A DNA stretch of 64,000 nucleotides. Origin: Miscanthus floridulus. Its lineage: Eukaryota; Streptophyta; Magnoliopsida; Poales; Poaceae. Location of the stretch: NCBI RefSeq assembly GCF_019320115.1, contig NC_089589.1:18167641-18231640 (forward strand). The letters run 5' to 3'. Position numbers and translations under genes: made by a program. Shown here piece by piece: positions 1 to 11,135 of this stretch. Below the pieces are notes generated by a model. It saw only the letters and a program-made list of their open reading frames with translations. It was not told the DNA's origin and ran no database searches. Within the stretch, counting starts at the first letter, position 1, and each line of letters opens with the position of its first letter.

Positions 1-1695
1 CTGGTCATCGAAGAATTCTTGGTCTCCAACGTTCTCCTCACCGTCTGAACGCGACCAACACGGCAACATACAACATTCCAAAAGCATTAATGCAAAGCAA
101 ACATTCCTAAAATTAGAACAGTACACCAACAGTATAGAAAACAAGATAAAATGTTTGTGAAAATGATCTAGGTCTCGCTACGATCACGTCAACGCGATGT
201 TCACGAAAAACGGAGCTAAAATGCGAAACTTATGATTTAAACGGGATTTCCTATAGCAATATATTTAATTAAATCTAACCATGAAATTTAAAAGTTCCAA
301 ACTTGACTAACAGTGGTTCTAACATGTAGATTATGAAATTACGAAGCTAACGCGATTTGAACAGATCAATTCGGAGCTAAAACGATAATTTTATAAGCAA
401 AATAGTTCAAATGGCATTTCTGTAAATACTAAAAACGTATTTAGACTAAAGCAGTGAACTTTACCCTTTCAAAACGAGAATGCGTACTCAGGGAAATGCG
501 CTTTGGACTGCGGGTTAGGACTTAGAAAAGCTCAGGGTCTCTTTAGCAAATTTACCCGCGAAGGGGTATCGGCCTACGTGGGCCGTCGATCAAGCAACGG
601 ACGGCTTGGATTAGATGTGGGGGGGAAAGAAGGAGACGCCGGCGGGGAACAGTGCAGCCGCGGCGGCTCTCGATGGCCGGCGGCGTGGAGCACTCCAGCG
701 AGCATGGTACGGGGGCTAGGGGCCACGAGTCGATGACCCGAAGCCACCGGATAAGAGAGGGGGAGCAGGCGAACACGTCCAGGCCAAAGAGGTGGCCGGA
801 GGGGAAGGCCGAGGCGGCGGTCGCCATGGCCGGCGGCCAAAAGCTATCGGCGCATGCGGTTAGAGCCCTAGGGGCCACGAAACTCAAATTAAATGGCATG
901 GGGAGGTAGAGGGGAGCATGGCGAGGCTCACAGCGGGAGAAATCGGGGTCGGAGTCGGCTCGGGGAAGACGGCGACGCGGACGGCGGACTTCGGTGTTCT
1001 CCATGCGCCGGTTGCGGCCTCCGAGGCGTGAGCGAGGGCGAAAGTGGAGCGGGGAGAGGCAGCAGGGGGGCGGCTCAGGCGCGGGCTCCATCTTGTAGAG
1101 GCCAGGGCACGGGGGAAGGGCGCTCCCATGACGCGCATGGAGTGGGGCGTCGGTTGCTGCAGGCGCCCGCGCGGGCGGTTGCGGGACACGCGGAAGGAGG
1201 TGGGGGGAGGAGCTGACAGGCGGGGTCGGGCGTCAGCAGCTGGGGAAAGGGAGGAGCGGCGGTTTCCAGTGGCGCGCGCGACTTGGGCCGGCGTGGAGCT
1301 GGGCTGGCACGGTCGCTGGGCTAAAGCGGGGCTGGGCCGGCGCAGGACGCCAGGGGGAGGCTGATCCGGGCTGACGCGGCTGCTCGGGCTGGGCCGAAAA
1401 TCCAGGAAGAGAGGGGGAAGGAGAAAAGAAAGAATTTTTCTTTTTTTTTCTTTTTCCAAACAAATTTTCCAAAAGCATTTTAATTTCAAATTTCAATTCT
1501 CTTTGAAATTTTTTATCAATACCAAACATTCACAAATTAATATGCAGCAGCATGTATGCATCACTTGTAGCTAATCTTATATTTGATTTTAGTTTTACAA
1601 AAATTATTACTTTCCTATGTTTGAATGCTCACATAAATTGCTTAAATAAATCAATTTGACTATTTGTTTAGAAAATGCAAAATTAGGGTGTTACA
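1..1695 (-). mobile_element. Partial LTR of a TGTAACACCC-type LTR retrotransposon
   Basis: Read on the minus strand the sequence starts at 1695 with TGTAACACCCTAATTTTGC, the start typical of LTRs from many grass Gypsy chromoviruses. An AT-rich zone (about 1420-1690) is followed by a GC-rich zone (about 500-1400) and another AT-rich zone running off the left edge. The overlapping ORFs in the GC-rich part share no recognisable protein family and look like compositional artefacts. The right edge abuts Gypsy internal repeats, so this element probably inserted into the neighbour at 1696. The opposite LTR end and the target duplication are outside the window. The clade assignment is inference from the terminal sequence only. 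Confidence 0.55.
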
Positions 1696-1699
1696 GGTT

Positions 1700-1975
1700 C
1701 GACTTGCCATAGGGCGCGCATGAGCGCACCCGACGGATGTAGCCCCTGAGCCCCCGGGTGATTCGGACAGAATCGCTTGGGGGTGATTTGTCTTGCCAGA
1801 GGGTGCACGTGAGTGCACCTGTCGGGTGTAGCCCCCGAGCCCCCGGATGATTCGGATAGAATCGCCTGGGGGTGATTCGATTTGTTAGCGAGTGCACGCG
1901 AGCGCACCCGTCGGGTGTATCCCCCTAGCCCCTGGGTGATTCGGGTAGAATCGCCTAAGGGGTGACTCAACTCTT
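1700..1975. repeat. Three tandem 89-bp repeats with PPT-like cores
   Basis: The core attcgg(a/g)(c/t)agaatcgc recurs at 1761, 1850 and 1939, a period of exactly 89 bp. Each unit also carries a gcgcaccc(g)tcgggtgta-like block and a run such as gcccccgagcccccgg. On the minus strand that run reads as a G-rich tract resembling the polypurine tract of this retroelement group. They lie where the 3' LTR junction of the minus-strand Gypsy element would be expected. Confidence 0.8.
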
Positions 1976-2433
1976 TTGCAGGTATGGCTGTGAGATTCGG
2001 TGTTTTTGATAACTGGATAGTTCGATTGGAGTCTCGGTATCCCATTCGCGGGGATCCGGCAAGGGTCAGCCTAACTGAGACTCAATCGTGGCCTAAGATG
2101 TCCATGGCATTTAGCGTGCCTAGGTTTTGACAGCTTGTGGGGCCCACTCCTTTCCATCCTTATCGTAGGAGGGCTTAGAGTGGCCGTCGAACCCGTTGAT
2201 GGGCCAACCGTCGACCTCCTGGGCCCAGATGGGCTATAGAGGCGCTTTCTTGATCCGTACTCTTTTTGCTCGTAATGAGTCCCGGTTCGCCCGGGGAGGC
2301 GAAATGTCCGGTGGGTTTTTCGAAGGAAAAGATATGGATTGCGTGCGCGTATCTCACGATCATGATGTTATGGCAGATCGTGGCAGGCGCAGAGACCCAA
2401 GCGAATGGTTTCCTTCCTCGCATCCGCCGCCCC

Positions 2434-2440
2434 TATAAAA
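2434..2440 (+). promoter_or_regulatory. TATA box of the antisense ORF
   Basis: TATAAAA lies in a GC-rich context 138 bases before the ATG at 2578. The spacing fits an RNA polymerase II core promoter with a leader of roughly 110 bases. This suggests the antisense ORF is transcribed from its own promoter inside the element. No transcript evidence is available. Confidence 0.5.
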
Positions 2441-2577
2441 CCAAAGGATTTGCCCCTAGGGTTTCATACTTTGCCTCCTTGCCTTCGCATCTGTAACCTC
2501 CGCCACCAATCGCCCAAGCTCCCTGCACCGCATCTTTAGCCGTCGTCAAGTTCGCGTCCACCCACCCCAATCAATCA

Positions 2578-3510
2578 ATGGTGCCATGGGGCAGATTCGA
2601 TATCACCCTCCAACGCCTAGAGGGCCTCGTCCACCGTGGTCTTCTCTACACGCGGACCACCACCGAGGAGTGGCGGTTGCCCGGCGAGGAGGACACGCCG
2701 TCGCCGTTCAACGGTTACATCGTGTCCTTCTCTCACTTCCACGAGCGGGGATTCGCCACCCCCACCCACAAGTTCCTTTGGGGGTTGCTGCATTACTACA
2801 AGGTGGAGTTACAGCACCTAAATCCTAATGGTATCCAACACATTGCGGCGTTCTTCACCCTGTGTGAGGGGTTCCTGGGGATTAGTCCCCACTTTGACCT
2901 GTGGCGATACTTCTTCGCCGTCACCCTTCTAAAGAAGCGGGATAAGAAGCAGGAGGTGAACGTGCCGATAGCATGCACCGGCATCCAGCTCCGCAACAAT
3001 CGGGTGAACGAGTACCCGCCAATGCATCTATCGACCTCAAACAAAGAGTGGCATTCACATTGGTTCTACGTTAAGCACAACGCAGCCGCCCCCTTCCCAG
3101 TGTTCACCGGGCGCCTCATCGAAGAGGTCCCAGAATCATGGAGGAAGTGGGGAGTCTCGGATAAAGACAAGAAGAGAATCCAGGACCATCTCACCGCCAT
3201 CCGAATCCTGAAGGATGGGGGCATGAAGGGGTCGGGGATCATCGACGCCTATCACATGCGGAGGGTGGCACCACTGATGAGGTGTGCGCTTCCCCTACAC
3301 ATGATGGCGCCCGAGGCATCACTCGAGGGGACAGCGCTCGTCGAGGGAGCGCTCTCTCCCTCCGAGGTAGCGCAGCGCATCAAGGAGGCGATGGAGCCTT
3401 CGCGTGATGATGACGGCTCCATCCTCGAGTTCATGTATCCGGTGCCGGGGCACCCTCCGATGCAGCCAAAACCGGGGCACATCATCCTTGTAAGTTTCCT
3501 TTACTCATGA
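2578..3510 (+). CDS. Antisense-ORF protein of Gypsy element, N-terminal PF04195-like domain
   Basis: This 310-codon open frame begins at ATG 2578. It matches, by recognition, the plant 'putative gypsy type transposon' family (PF04195), accessory proteins of unknown function encoded by large Gypsy elements. Family features seen are an N-terminal block with FxxGYIVSFxxFHERGF, the block ELQHLNPNGIQHIAAF, an FLGISPHFDLWRYFF segment and WHSHWFYVKH near residue 160. The paralogue on the minus strand near 21790 shows the equivalents HLNPTGVLHIAGF and GWHIQWFYI. A GTAAGT donor at 3490 suggests the frame continues by splicing to about 3554 (GWGDQLRNLALIDHL), although the codon phase does not match cleanly. 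Transcription would converge on gag. The family's biochemical role is not known. Confidence 0.6.
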   Translation: MVPWGRFDITLQRLEGLVHRGLLYTRTTTEEWRLPGEEDTPSPFNGYIVSFSHFHERGFATPTHKFLWGLLHYYKVELQHLNPNGIQHIAAFFTLCEGFLGISPHFDLWRYFFAVTLLKKRDKKQEVNVPIACTGIQLRNNRVNEYPPMHLSTSNKEWHSHWFYVKHNAAAPFPVFTGRLIEEVPESWRKWGVSDKDKKRIQDHLTAIRILKDGGMKGSGIIDAYHMRRVAPLMRCALPLHMMAPEASLEGTALVEGALSPSEVAQRIKEAMEPSRDDDGSILEFMYPVPGHPPMQPKPGHIILVSFLYS

Positions 3511-5169
3511 CTCCTCTTTAATTGAACTCCCAACCCCTTGACGCTGACATCAGGATGGGGGGACCAGCTGAGGAACCTCGCCCTTATAGACCACCTGGTC
3601 CTGCTACCGAAGGACCCATTCGTGATAGTGGCAAATCACGCCGCGGCCGAGTGGCAGAGGAAGATGAAGGAGGTTGAGAGGAAGAAGAAGTAGCAGAAGT
3701 TGCAGGCATGGGAGTGAGGGGGGAAACCGATAGTGATGATGATGACAAGGAGGAAGGAGATGATGAGGTAGTTGCCGACACCGAGTGGGACAACTTGGAG
3801 AGTGAGGATACGCTGACAGGTACCCACTCGTCCATGCAGGGACCCTTCCCATTTCATGCGGGGGGAAGTGAGTCCGTGAGGCCGACGAAGATGGGCCAAA
3901 CCGTCGGCCCGTCCTCTGAACTAGTAGGGGCGAGCGGATCTACCACCGCGCCCGAGGTGCCATTGGAGGGGAGTGGCCCTACCACCGTGCCTCAAGAGGC
4001 AGTAGGGGCGGGCGGATCTACCGCCACGCCCGAGGTGCTAGTTGAGGGGCGGCTCTACTACCGCGCCCCAAGAGTCAGCAGGAGCGGGCGAATCCCCTGC
4101 CGCCGTGCCCGAGGTGCTGATGGAGGGGGGTGGCTCTGCTGCCGCGCCCCGAGGGCCAAGGGAAGCAAGTCCTCCTACCTAGGAATAAGGGACGGGCACA
4201 ACACGGCCCCATCCCGATGAGTCAGAGCAGGGACCTTTGGGTTCGTCCCCCAAACGTCTCCACTGCCCAATAGCGCCAATGTAAGTCACCAACTCCTCTA
4301 TTTTCTCTGTTTTCTGCGTGGCTTTACACCTTTTGTTTTCTTGCAGCGTTTTGAGACGGCATGACTTTTTGGCGGTGGCATCCCAAGAAGAGCGTCGCCA
4401 TCCAGGTGAGGCAGGGGCCGTCGCCCGACGTTGCTCCTATTTTGGGTAGGAGCGGAGCTAATGTCATGGCCTCATTGGTCAGTCAAGCGCCGCCCGCAGT
4501 GGCGCCCATGCCCTCAGTGGGTCAAGCGAACACCGAGGCTGAAGGAGCACCCACGAAGGTCACCGAGCAACCGGCGATGGAGGTGATTCCGTGGCCAACG
4601 TTGGGGTGGACGGAGCTATCGCTAGCGCTTGTGGCGCCGACTGCGGCGGGCGTGATGCCGCTGGTCGAGGTCCAGCCAACACAAGCGGAGGTGGCCGTGA
4701 CTGTGACAAGCCAGGCATAGCCAGACATAGCTGCGGTGGTGCTCGAGGAGACGGCACGATCCGCGCCGCCGCCGGCCCAAGTGACGGTGCCTGACGTGGT
4801 CTGGATGGAGGGGGACTCGGCCGAGGGGTCCCCAGGTGTCGTGGTGGTGGTGGAGTGGACCAGCGGGGGTCACCCTTGGCCCTACTAACATCAGGGGCAG
4901 CCGCTCACCCACGCGGGGTGAGTCACTGCTCTAGTGGGTGGATCCGTACGACCCAACGTCGATACTCTTCTCGCTCGACGATGCTACCGAGAGCATAGAG
5001 CGGGAGAGTCTCAACGAAGGGATCTCGGCCATGATGGAAGTCCTAAACCAGGCCAGGGGCATCCTACGTGACATCGTCGTTCCTACTAGCCGGGTATCCA
5101 CTTAACCTTTCCACTAGTTTTTCTTCTTTCTTTATGTATTTTTGTGTTTTGACATTGATCTTCTTTCAG
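3511..5169 (+). pseudogene. Middle, low-complexity part of the antisense ORF (broken)
   Basis: After the PF04195-like region the plus strand continues as a degraded middle section. It has an acidic segment (about 3715-3800), then repeated Ala/Gly/Ser/Pro-rich blocks built on a gtgcc-gaggtgc motif (3940-4130), then another Ala/Val/Pro-rich stretch (4390-4720). Several frames are open in turn, which suggests indels or unrecognised introns (donor-like GTAAGTC at about 4280, acceptor-like TTGCAG at about 4342). It links the N-terminal domain to the coiled-coil region starting near 5170. No separate gene is visible. Confidence 0.4.
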
Positions 5170-6183
5170 TCCCTTATCGCTCATAGCCGGGAGAAGTCCT
5201 GGTTCCTTCATGAGCAGAAGGAGAAGTGGGACCGCCTCGCCAAAGAGACCCGGCTGCATGGGGATGTAAGTGTCTAGCTTGCTGTCGCCCAACAGAGGGT
5301 GGCCGAGCTGACCCCCCTGGCTGAGGAGGCAGCAGGTCTCCGGCAGCGGGAGGCCAAGGCATGTCGGGACGTGGAGGATGCTGAGAAGGCGTTCCATGAT
5401 CTATCGGCGAGGGCGCGTCAGGATGAGGAGGAGGCTACCAGAGTCCAAAAGGAGCGGGACGAGCTGCTCCAGAGGGATGCTAAGGCCCGCCAGCAGGTCC
5501 TCAACCTCCTCGCCGAGGTGGAAAGGGAGCGGGAGCTCAAGCTGGGAGCAGAGGAGAGGTCCATTGCCCTGCAGCAGTAGGCAAACCTAGATGCCAAGGT
5601 GGTTGCCCGGCTACGCATAGAGCACGACGAGCTGCATCAAACTACGGAGAGACTCTGCTTGGAATGCGGCGTGGCCCACGAGGAGCGTGACCAGGCCATC
5701 CAAGAGCGCGAAGAGGCATGGCAGGGGGTTAGCTCCCTCTGGGTCAATCTTGGAACCACGGTAGCCCAAAGGCTAGAGGCCAAGAGTGTCTCCGTCGGGC
5801 TAGTCATGGAGGTTGCCAAGGCACGGAGTATCCTTCAAGCCAAGAACGATGAGCACAATCTCCTACGCGCTACCATCGGGGTGGTCTTCGATGACCTAGA
5901 GGTGGCGCGTCTAGAGGGAACCAGCTCACTCGCGGCCTGTGCCGTAGATATCATGGCGCGGGTGCGCCAGCTTGAGGAGGACGCCTTTCATGCCAAGATC
6001 ACCCAAGCCTTTGTTGTTGCCCGCTCTCATTATGCGAAGAGCATTGACTTGGAGACAATGAGCCTCGGCTTCACGCCTGGCTACGAAGCCTCCGAGCTGG
6101 ATGAGATTGAGAAGGCGGTGACTCCTATTGCGCGGAATCTGGCGAACAGAATCAAAGACATAGTTCTCCCCTGGAGGGGATAG
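5170..6183 (+). pseudogene. Coiled-coil C-terminal part of the antisense ORF
   Basis: This highly charged Glu/Arg/Lys/Leu-rich sequence reads as a long coiled coil: KEKWDRLAKET near 5220, then RQREAKACRDVEDAEKAF, VERERELKLGAEER and RIEHDELHQTTERL. It ends with a conserved-looking tail (ELDEIEKAVTPIARNLANRI) before the stop at 6181-6183. An in-frame TAG at 5578-5580 interrupts the frame between LQQ and ANLDAK. It would fit a CAG to TAG change, so the frame is probably one protein with a recent stop. A small phase change near 5275 separates it from the preceding piece. The layout (N-terminal globular domain, variable linker, coiled coil) is typical of the antisense ORFs of these Gypsy elements. 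Confidence 0.6.
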
Positions 6184-6719
6184 TTAGTCGAATGGGTTTG
6201 ATAGACATTATCTGTAATATGTGGACAAGTGCCGACCCTTTTGTATCTTACAAACAGATTCGTAATTTCGTTTCGTTAAACAAATTCGTAATTTCATTTC
6301 GTTTGATTGAACTTGCTTTCTTCCCTTTTTGTATTCGAGAAAGGGGCTCATGCAATCCGACCCTTCCATTTGTTAAGACCATAGGGCCTGAGGTGTGTAA
6401 GAGGGAAACTTCGATTATGCCAGTGAACAAAGTTACCATAGCCATCGGGGCATGGGTTTTTTGCAGTCTGACCAGGCATGCTCGGTTATTCGTTCCCACA
6501 AACCTTGCCACTAACCTTAACATGAGGAAGAGGTCCGACACAGCGGCTATTTCGAAAAAGGGGTATTTATACCCTTATCAGCCCCGAGTGAGATCCGACC
6601 CCTTACAGGTCGAATGTCACTGAAGACCGAAGAGAGGATAGCGAAACTACTCTTGTATTCACACGTACCCCTTCCTTAGGATTTTAGCTATCATTCAGCG
6701 ATCATGCGTTCGGTCTCCT
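6184..6719. other. Non-coding spacer between antisense ORF and repeats
   Basis: No gene is recognisable here. There is a short direct repeat (cgtaatttcrtttcgtt) at about 6260-6300. Otherwise it is moderately AT-rich sequence between the convergent antisense ORF and gag remnants. Confidence 0.5.
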
Positions 6720-7640
6720 TGCAAGTCCAACCTTCCCCGTGCCCCTGCGCATGGCGGGGATTCGGTCAAGGGTCGGCTCATTTTTGTGATCGTCGCCCCA
6801 TTGTGGTTTCCGCAACCGAAGGTGTTGAGGTGACGTCACTTGCCTCAATGGCTCGAGTGACGCGCTCTATGAGCTTGCTAACAGGCATGTCAGAATAGAA
6901 TCTGGTCCCGTTGCTTGTGACGGGGTCAGCAAAGCCCTCGTGTGGCATTCCGTTGCTCCTTAACCCGCCTTCCAACAGATTCCCCCTCAATGGGGATTCT
7001 ATGGGCTCAGCTAAAGGCTGGAACGAACGAGAGTTTGAGATGACCATATCCGCCTCTATGCGGGTTAGGCGAAGGCTGCTGAGGCTCATCTGTGTTTTCT
7101 CCCCTAGCTCTTGTTCAACATGAGGTAGCCTTGGGCCCTCCACGGGCCGGCCTTTGGACCTCGGTCTCTCGATCTAGGATCGGGCGGCTTGAGCCCCCAA
7201 GCCCCATGGGGTTCGGTAGGGGTCGACCATGTTTCATGCATCACCTCGTCCTCGATTTTCACAATCGGAGGGGCTAAGCTAACAACACTTGCCTCGAGGG
7301 CTCAAGTGTCGCGCTCGGTGAGCTCGCTAACAGGCATGTTCGAGTGGAATCCGGGTCCATCATCCGTTGATGGGGTCAGTTGAGTCCTCATGTGGCATTC
7401 CACTACTTCTTAACCCACCTCCCAGAAGATGCCCGAGCCGTTTGATAGGCTCGGGTGGCCTGTTGGCTTCTCCTCGATGGAGATTCTATGGGCTTGGCTC
7501 GAGGTTAGAATTGAACGAGAAAGGTTGAGATGTCCCTCTCCGCTTCTGAGCGGGGTCAGGCAAGGGCCACTAGAGCTCATCTTAGTTTTTCTCCCCCGCC
7601 TCTGTTTGACACAAGGCAGCCTCGAGCCCTTTACGGGCTG
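6720..7640. repeat. Two tandem copies of a 449-bp unit
   Basis: The block gctaacaggcatgt occurs at 6877 and 7326, a period of 449 bp. Matching landmarks in both copies include the ttcggt-ggtcg start, gtggcattccrctac/ttgctyctt, ggggattctatggg / ggagattctatggg, and the final gggcyggccttyg-acctcggtc. A reverse-complement relative of the same unit occurs in the second Gypsy element at about 22120-22320 and 22440-22790, so this is family-specific non-coding sequence. The relative order differs between the two elements: here it lies between gag and the antisense ORF. Confidence 0.75.
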
Positions 7641-7804
7641 GCCTTCGAACCTCGGTCGATTGCCGTTCATATCGAATGAGACGACTACCACTTCGTGATG
7701 CGACGCGAAGCGTTGTGATGCGGTGATCGCATGTGCAATGTTTGAATGTATAGGATGATTGAATGAACGAGTATATAATGGAAAAAAGGCAGGGATCGGT
7801 AATG

Positions 7805-9652
7805 TTACCTCGGTGGCCTGAGTGACGGGGAGCTCTTATCGGACATGTCCGTGCGGGGTTTGAGTCCGACATTTGCGATGGGGCCGGTGTAACCTGCATG
7901 AGCATCCCAATTTTTGGTGGAACGATTGGAGGCGCCTTCGTCGGTGTCCTCATCTCGCCTCACCTTGACATCGAGGCGATCGAAGATTGCTCCGACCACT
8001 TCTTCGCTCGAGGCATGGTTAGTGGCGATGTCTAGGAGCTCCTTGGTGGTTCGTGGGCCCTTACATCCTAGCTTGTGAACCATAGACTCGCAGGTAGTCC
8101 CAGACAAGAAGGCTCCTATAACGTCGGCGTCGGCGATGTTAGGGAGTTCGTTGCATTGCCGGGAGAAGCGGTAGATGTACCCATGGAGGGTTTCTCCAGC
8201 CTTCTACCGATAGTTCTTGAGGTCCCATGGGTTTCTATGATGCTTGTATGTGCCCTAGAAGTTCCCAACGAAGACCTCTTTCAAGTCCGCCCAACTTTGG
8301 ATTCTGTTGGATGGAAGGTGTTCCAACCAGGTTCTTGCTGAATCGGCCAAGAATAATGGAAGGTTATAGATAATGAAATCGTTATTATCCACACCATCGG
8401 CTTGGCAAGCAAGCCGATAGTCTTCGAGCCATAGTCCGGGGTTTGTTTCCCCAGAGTACTTCGGGATATTGGTTGGTGGTCGGTACCTTGACGGGAAGGC
8501 AGCATTGAGGATGTGTCGGCCGAAGACTTAAGGTCTCGGTAGGCTAGGGCTTGGGCTTCGGTCCTTGCCGCTGTCGTAGTGTCTGCCATGGCGAGGGTGA
8601 TAGCCACGTCTGTCTCCGTCTCTTAGGTCATCATAGGCGCGTTTGCGGGCATCGAGGGTGTTGCGTGCATCATGGTTGCGATCGAGACGCTGACGCACCG
8701 GGACCGCGACGTGTTGCCTACTTCCTTGTGGCTCCTAGTGGACCGATGCGTCCCTACCGGGGCACTCCGAGGGCATGCACTGGCTAGCATCGAGCTCACA
8801 TCGCTGAGACAATGAGCTTTCAGCCTGCTGTGCTGCCGCTCGATCGAGCAGTGTGCGAATCTCGCGGTGGGCACCATGATCCTCAGGCGTCGTGCCCTCT
8901 GGAAGGCCATGGAGCAAGGCTGTTGCGGCGGTGATGTTCTGGCTTGCCTAGGCGAAGTGAGGGAGGGCTCCATCATCGGTGATGATCCTCCGGTTCACAT
9001 CACGGGCCATGGCGCGGGTGCGCCCATCGTCTCCGCGGCGCTCGATCTCCCGATCGAGCTCCGCGCATTCCTGCTCGAGCTGGAGTCTCGCTTCCTCGAT
9101 CTCTCGGTGTCGGGCTTTTAGCTGCTCCACCAGCATACGTGGTGGGACCACTGTCTCCCTCTTGGCCTCATCGCTAGGGCCGTTTATTGGGGTAGCCTGC
9201 CCCTCGCTGACACTTTTAATGTGCCCCTCGGGGGTTCCCATCATGAAGCATTCACGAGAGGGGTGATGGCTTCCCCTACTGGAGTTAGAGCCAGAGGGTG
9301 ACCCTGGCTCCTCTGCCAGGCGGTCGTGGAAAGATTCCGCGACATGTTCGATCACCCCCATAAACCCGTCGTTCATAGGAGATGGAACCATGCGTTGTGC
9401 CACAAGGTGTCTAACGGTCGACGCGGCGTTACAGAGACCGAACGGAAGGGTTGTCGGGGTGCTCCACATGGGATGTTCCGGAGAGAGGGGTTCCCCTCCA
9501 GCGAGCCATGCCATGTCATTGGCGTTAGAGAAGGTGAGGTGGTGTGGGTCCTTCTTGGATGATTGGGGTCCTAGGGAGACGCCGAGCCGACGCTCAAGCC
9601 TCTCGTAGTCGAGGCCGATGTTGAGGAGAGGTCGGATGGTGGCGTGAGCCAA
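7805..9652 (-). pseudogene. gag: Gag polyprotein of Gypsy element (degraded)
   Basis: The minus strand carries the N-terminal gag part at 9652-8948 (234 codons starting MAHATIRPLLNIG, ending in a charged coiled-coil segment near EIEEARLQLEQECAEL). Near 8107-7805 it carries the capsid end with MVHKLGCKGPRTTKELLDIA, which closely matches LIHKLGCVKPRTTRDLLDIA in the second element. The frame is broken in the middle (8948-8107) by frame changes. No zinc knuckle or protease follows, since the sequence passes straight into the 449-bp repeats. It would form the virus-like particle capsid if intact, but it is not functional here. Confidence 0.7.
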
Positions 9653-9797
9653 AGCTTACTCTCCTCCCACCATGATGATGAAGTCCAGGTCCTCGAAGCG
9701 CACGTGTGCACCCAGGACCTAGCTGATTCCATGGCTAGCCATCCATGGCCTGATGTTGACGTCAAAACATGCAAAGGCCCCTACCTAGCAAGCCAAC

Positions 9798-11135
9798 TGT
9801 CGGTGTTTCGAGTAAACACCAACGAGTAAATTTGTTTTATTGCATGTTTGGCCCGGATGCTATGCTAAAAAGACACAAGGTTTATACTGGTTTGGGCAGA
9901 ATGTCCCTACATTCAGTTCATGGTTGCTGCTCGTGTTATTTGCACTGAAAAGTTCATAGTAGGGGGTACAAATGGTCGAGAGAGGGATAGGTCCCAAGTC
10001 TCAGATGGAAAGGTCGAACGGGTGTTGAGAGCCTTGGTGCTGCTCAACTATGTATGATGTGGTGCATGATGTGTTGAATCAATCCCCCTTGGTGAGGTGC
10101 TCCGCCTTCCCTTTTATAGGCCAAGGGAGAGCAGGGATTACAGATGGGAGAAAAGGGAAAAACCAGAGGCCAAGAAAGTCTGCCGTGGACGTCGAGTCTT
10201 CTTTTTCCTCTATGCGGGTCCCGCTGACATGGTAGACGGCGACAGGGACTATCCCCTGCTGGGCGCCTATCTGCTGATCCTGATAGGGCCACGCTGAGCA
10301 TATGTCCACTGATGATGCCACTTGCTGGTATTGACAGCAAGTTGCTACATCCCATCCTAGCCCGGCGTGGGGCGTGGCGGAACAGGGTGCTGATCTATGG
10401 CCATATAGGGAGCAATCGGCATAGTGACCATACATCAGTGACTGTAGATGGTGCGAGTTTCCTCCTAGACCATAGTGGTTATCGTGAGCTTCCATCCGGA
10501 TCCATGCCCGGGGGTAATGGGCGGCGCCTTCAACACTGTAAGACAAATGTCGGCGCCTACAACACTGTTTGAGCTCTGACATGCCTAGAAGGGCTTAAAG
10601 CACCCGTCTTGTCATATCCTGATGGTACTTTCCTATAGGCGTGCAAGGTATGGTCCTTGGTACCATGGTTGACTTGAGTGTCCCACTTTATCTGCGTGCG
10701 CCATGATGAAGGAGTAGTGTATAGACGTCGGGCGAGGTAGAGCCACCCCCAGACATCGAGCGAGGCAAAGCCAGCCCTGGATTAGACATCGGGTGAGGCA
10801 GAGCTGGCCCTCAGGGGTCGGGCGAGGCGGAGTCTGCCCTCAGAAGTCGGGCGAGGCGGAGCCAGTCCTCGAGGCCGGGTGAGACGGAGTCCACCCTCAG
10901 TCGTCGGGCGAGGCAGAGCTAGTACTCAGGGGTCGGGTGAGATGGAGTCTACCCTTAGACGTTGGGCGAGGCAAATCCAACCTTCGAGGGTCGAACGAGG
11001 CCGGCCCATGGTCCCGGTGACCGAACGAGAAGTGACCCGGCAAACAGTGTAGCTGCGCGCTTCACCGCGCGGATGAATCAAAGTTGACAGTCATTAGCTC
11101 CTCCTCTTTGAGTACCCTAATATTGGTCCCTGACA
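9798..11135 (-). mobile_element. LTR (5') of the minus-strand Gypsy element
   Basis: On the minus strand the LTR begins TGTCAGGGACCAATATTAGG at 11135 and ends ...AACACCGACA at 9798, so both ends obey TG...CA. It is 1338 bp long. Directly inside follows gttggcttgctaggt, the likely primer-binding site. A TATAAAA box lies at 10112-10118 on the minus strand. Tandem GC-rich repeats fill 10720-11000. The five bases outside (agtat, 11136-11140) would be one half of the target duplication, but the other half is not available. Confidence 0.8.
10720..11005. repeat. Degenerate short tandem repeats inside the LTR
   Basis: The motif gtcgggcgaggcrgagycnrccctc recurs at least seven times, spaced roughly 33-36 bases (for example around 10797, 10837, 10902 and 10930). 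Units differ by several bases and small indels. They resemble in composition the gcccgac repeats in the second Gypsy family, on the opposite strand. Confidence 0.65.

Larger units (their letters stand above)
1696..11135 (-). mobile_element. Gypsy (Tat-like) retrotransposon, pol-less, minus strand
   Basis: In sense order on the minus strand this region holds an LTR (11135 to 9798), a degraded gag (9652 to 7805), a repeat-rich non-coding stretch (about 7750-6200), an antisense ORF carried on the plus strand (2578-6183) and 89-bp repeats with purine-rich cores (2000-1700). No protease, reverse transcriptase, RNase H or integrase can be read between gag and the antisense ORF. The 3' LTR is absent, because another LTR begins at 1695. 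The gag and antisense ORF resemble those of the element at 11665-24421, so the two are related members of one Gypsy group. It is non-autonomous. Confidence 0.75.

Noticed and set aside
503..1529. Overlapping long ORFs on both strands in the GC-rich part of the first LTR
   Set aside because: They overlap each other, have biased composition and no recognisable family, and lie inside an LTR. Stop-poor GC-rich DNA explains them.
8075..9774. Plus-strand ORFs across the gag region of the first Gypsy element
   Set aside because: The minus-strand frames show recognised gag motifs. The plus-strand frames are shadows without family resemblance.
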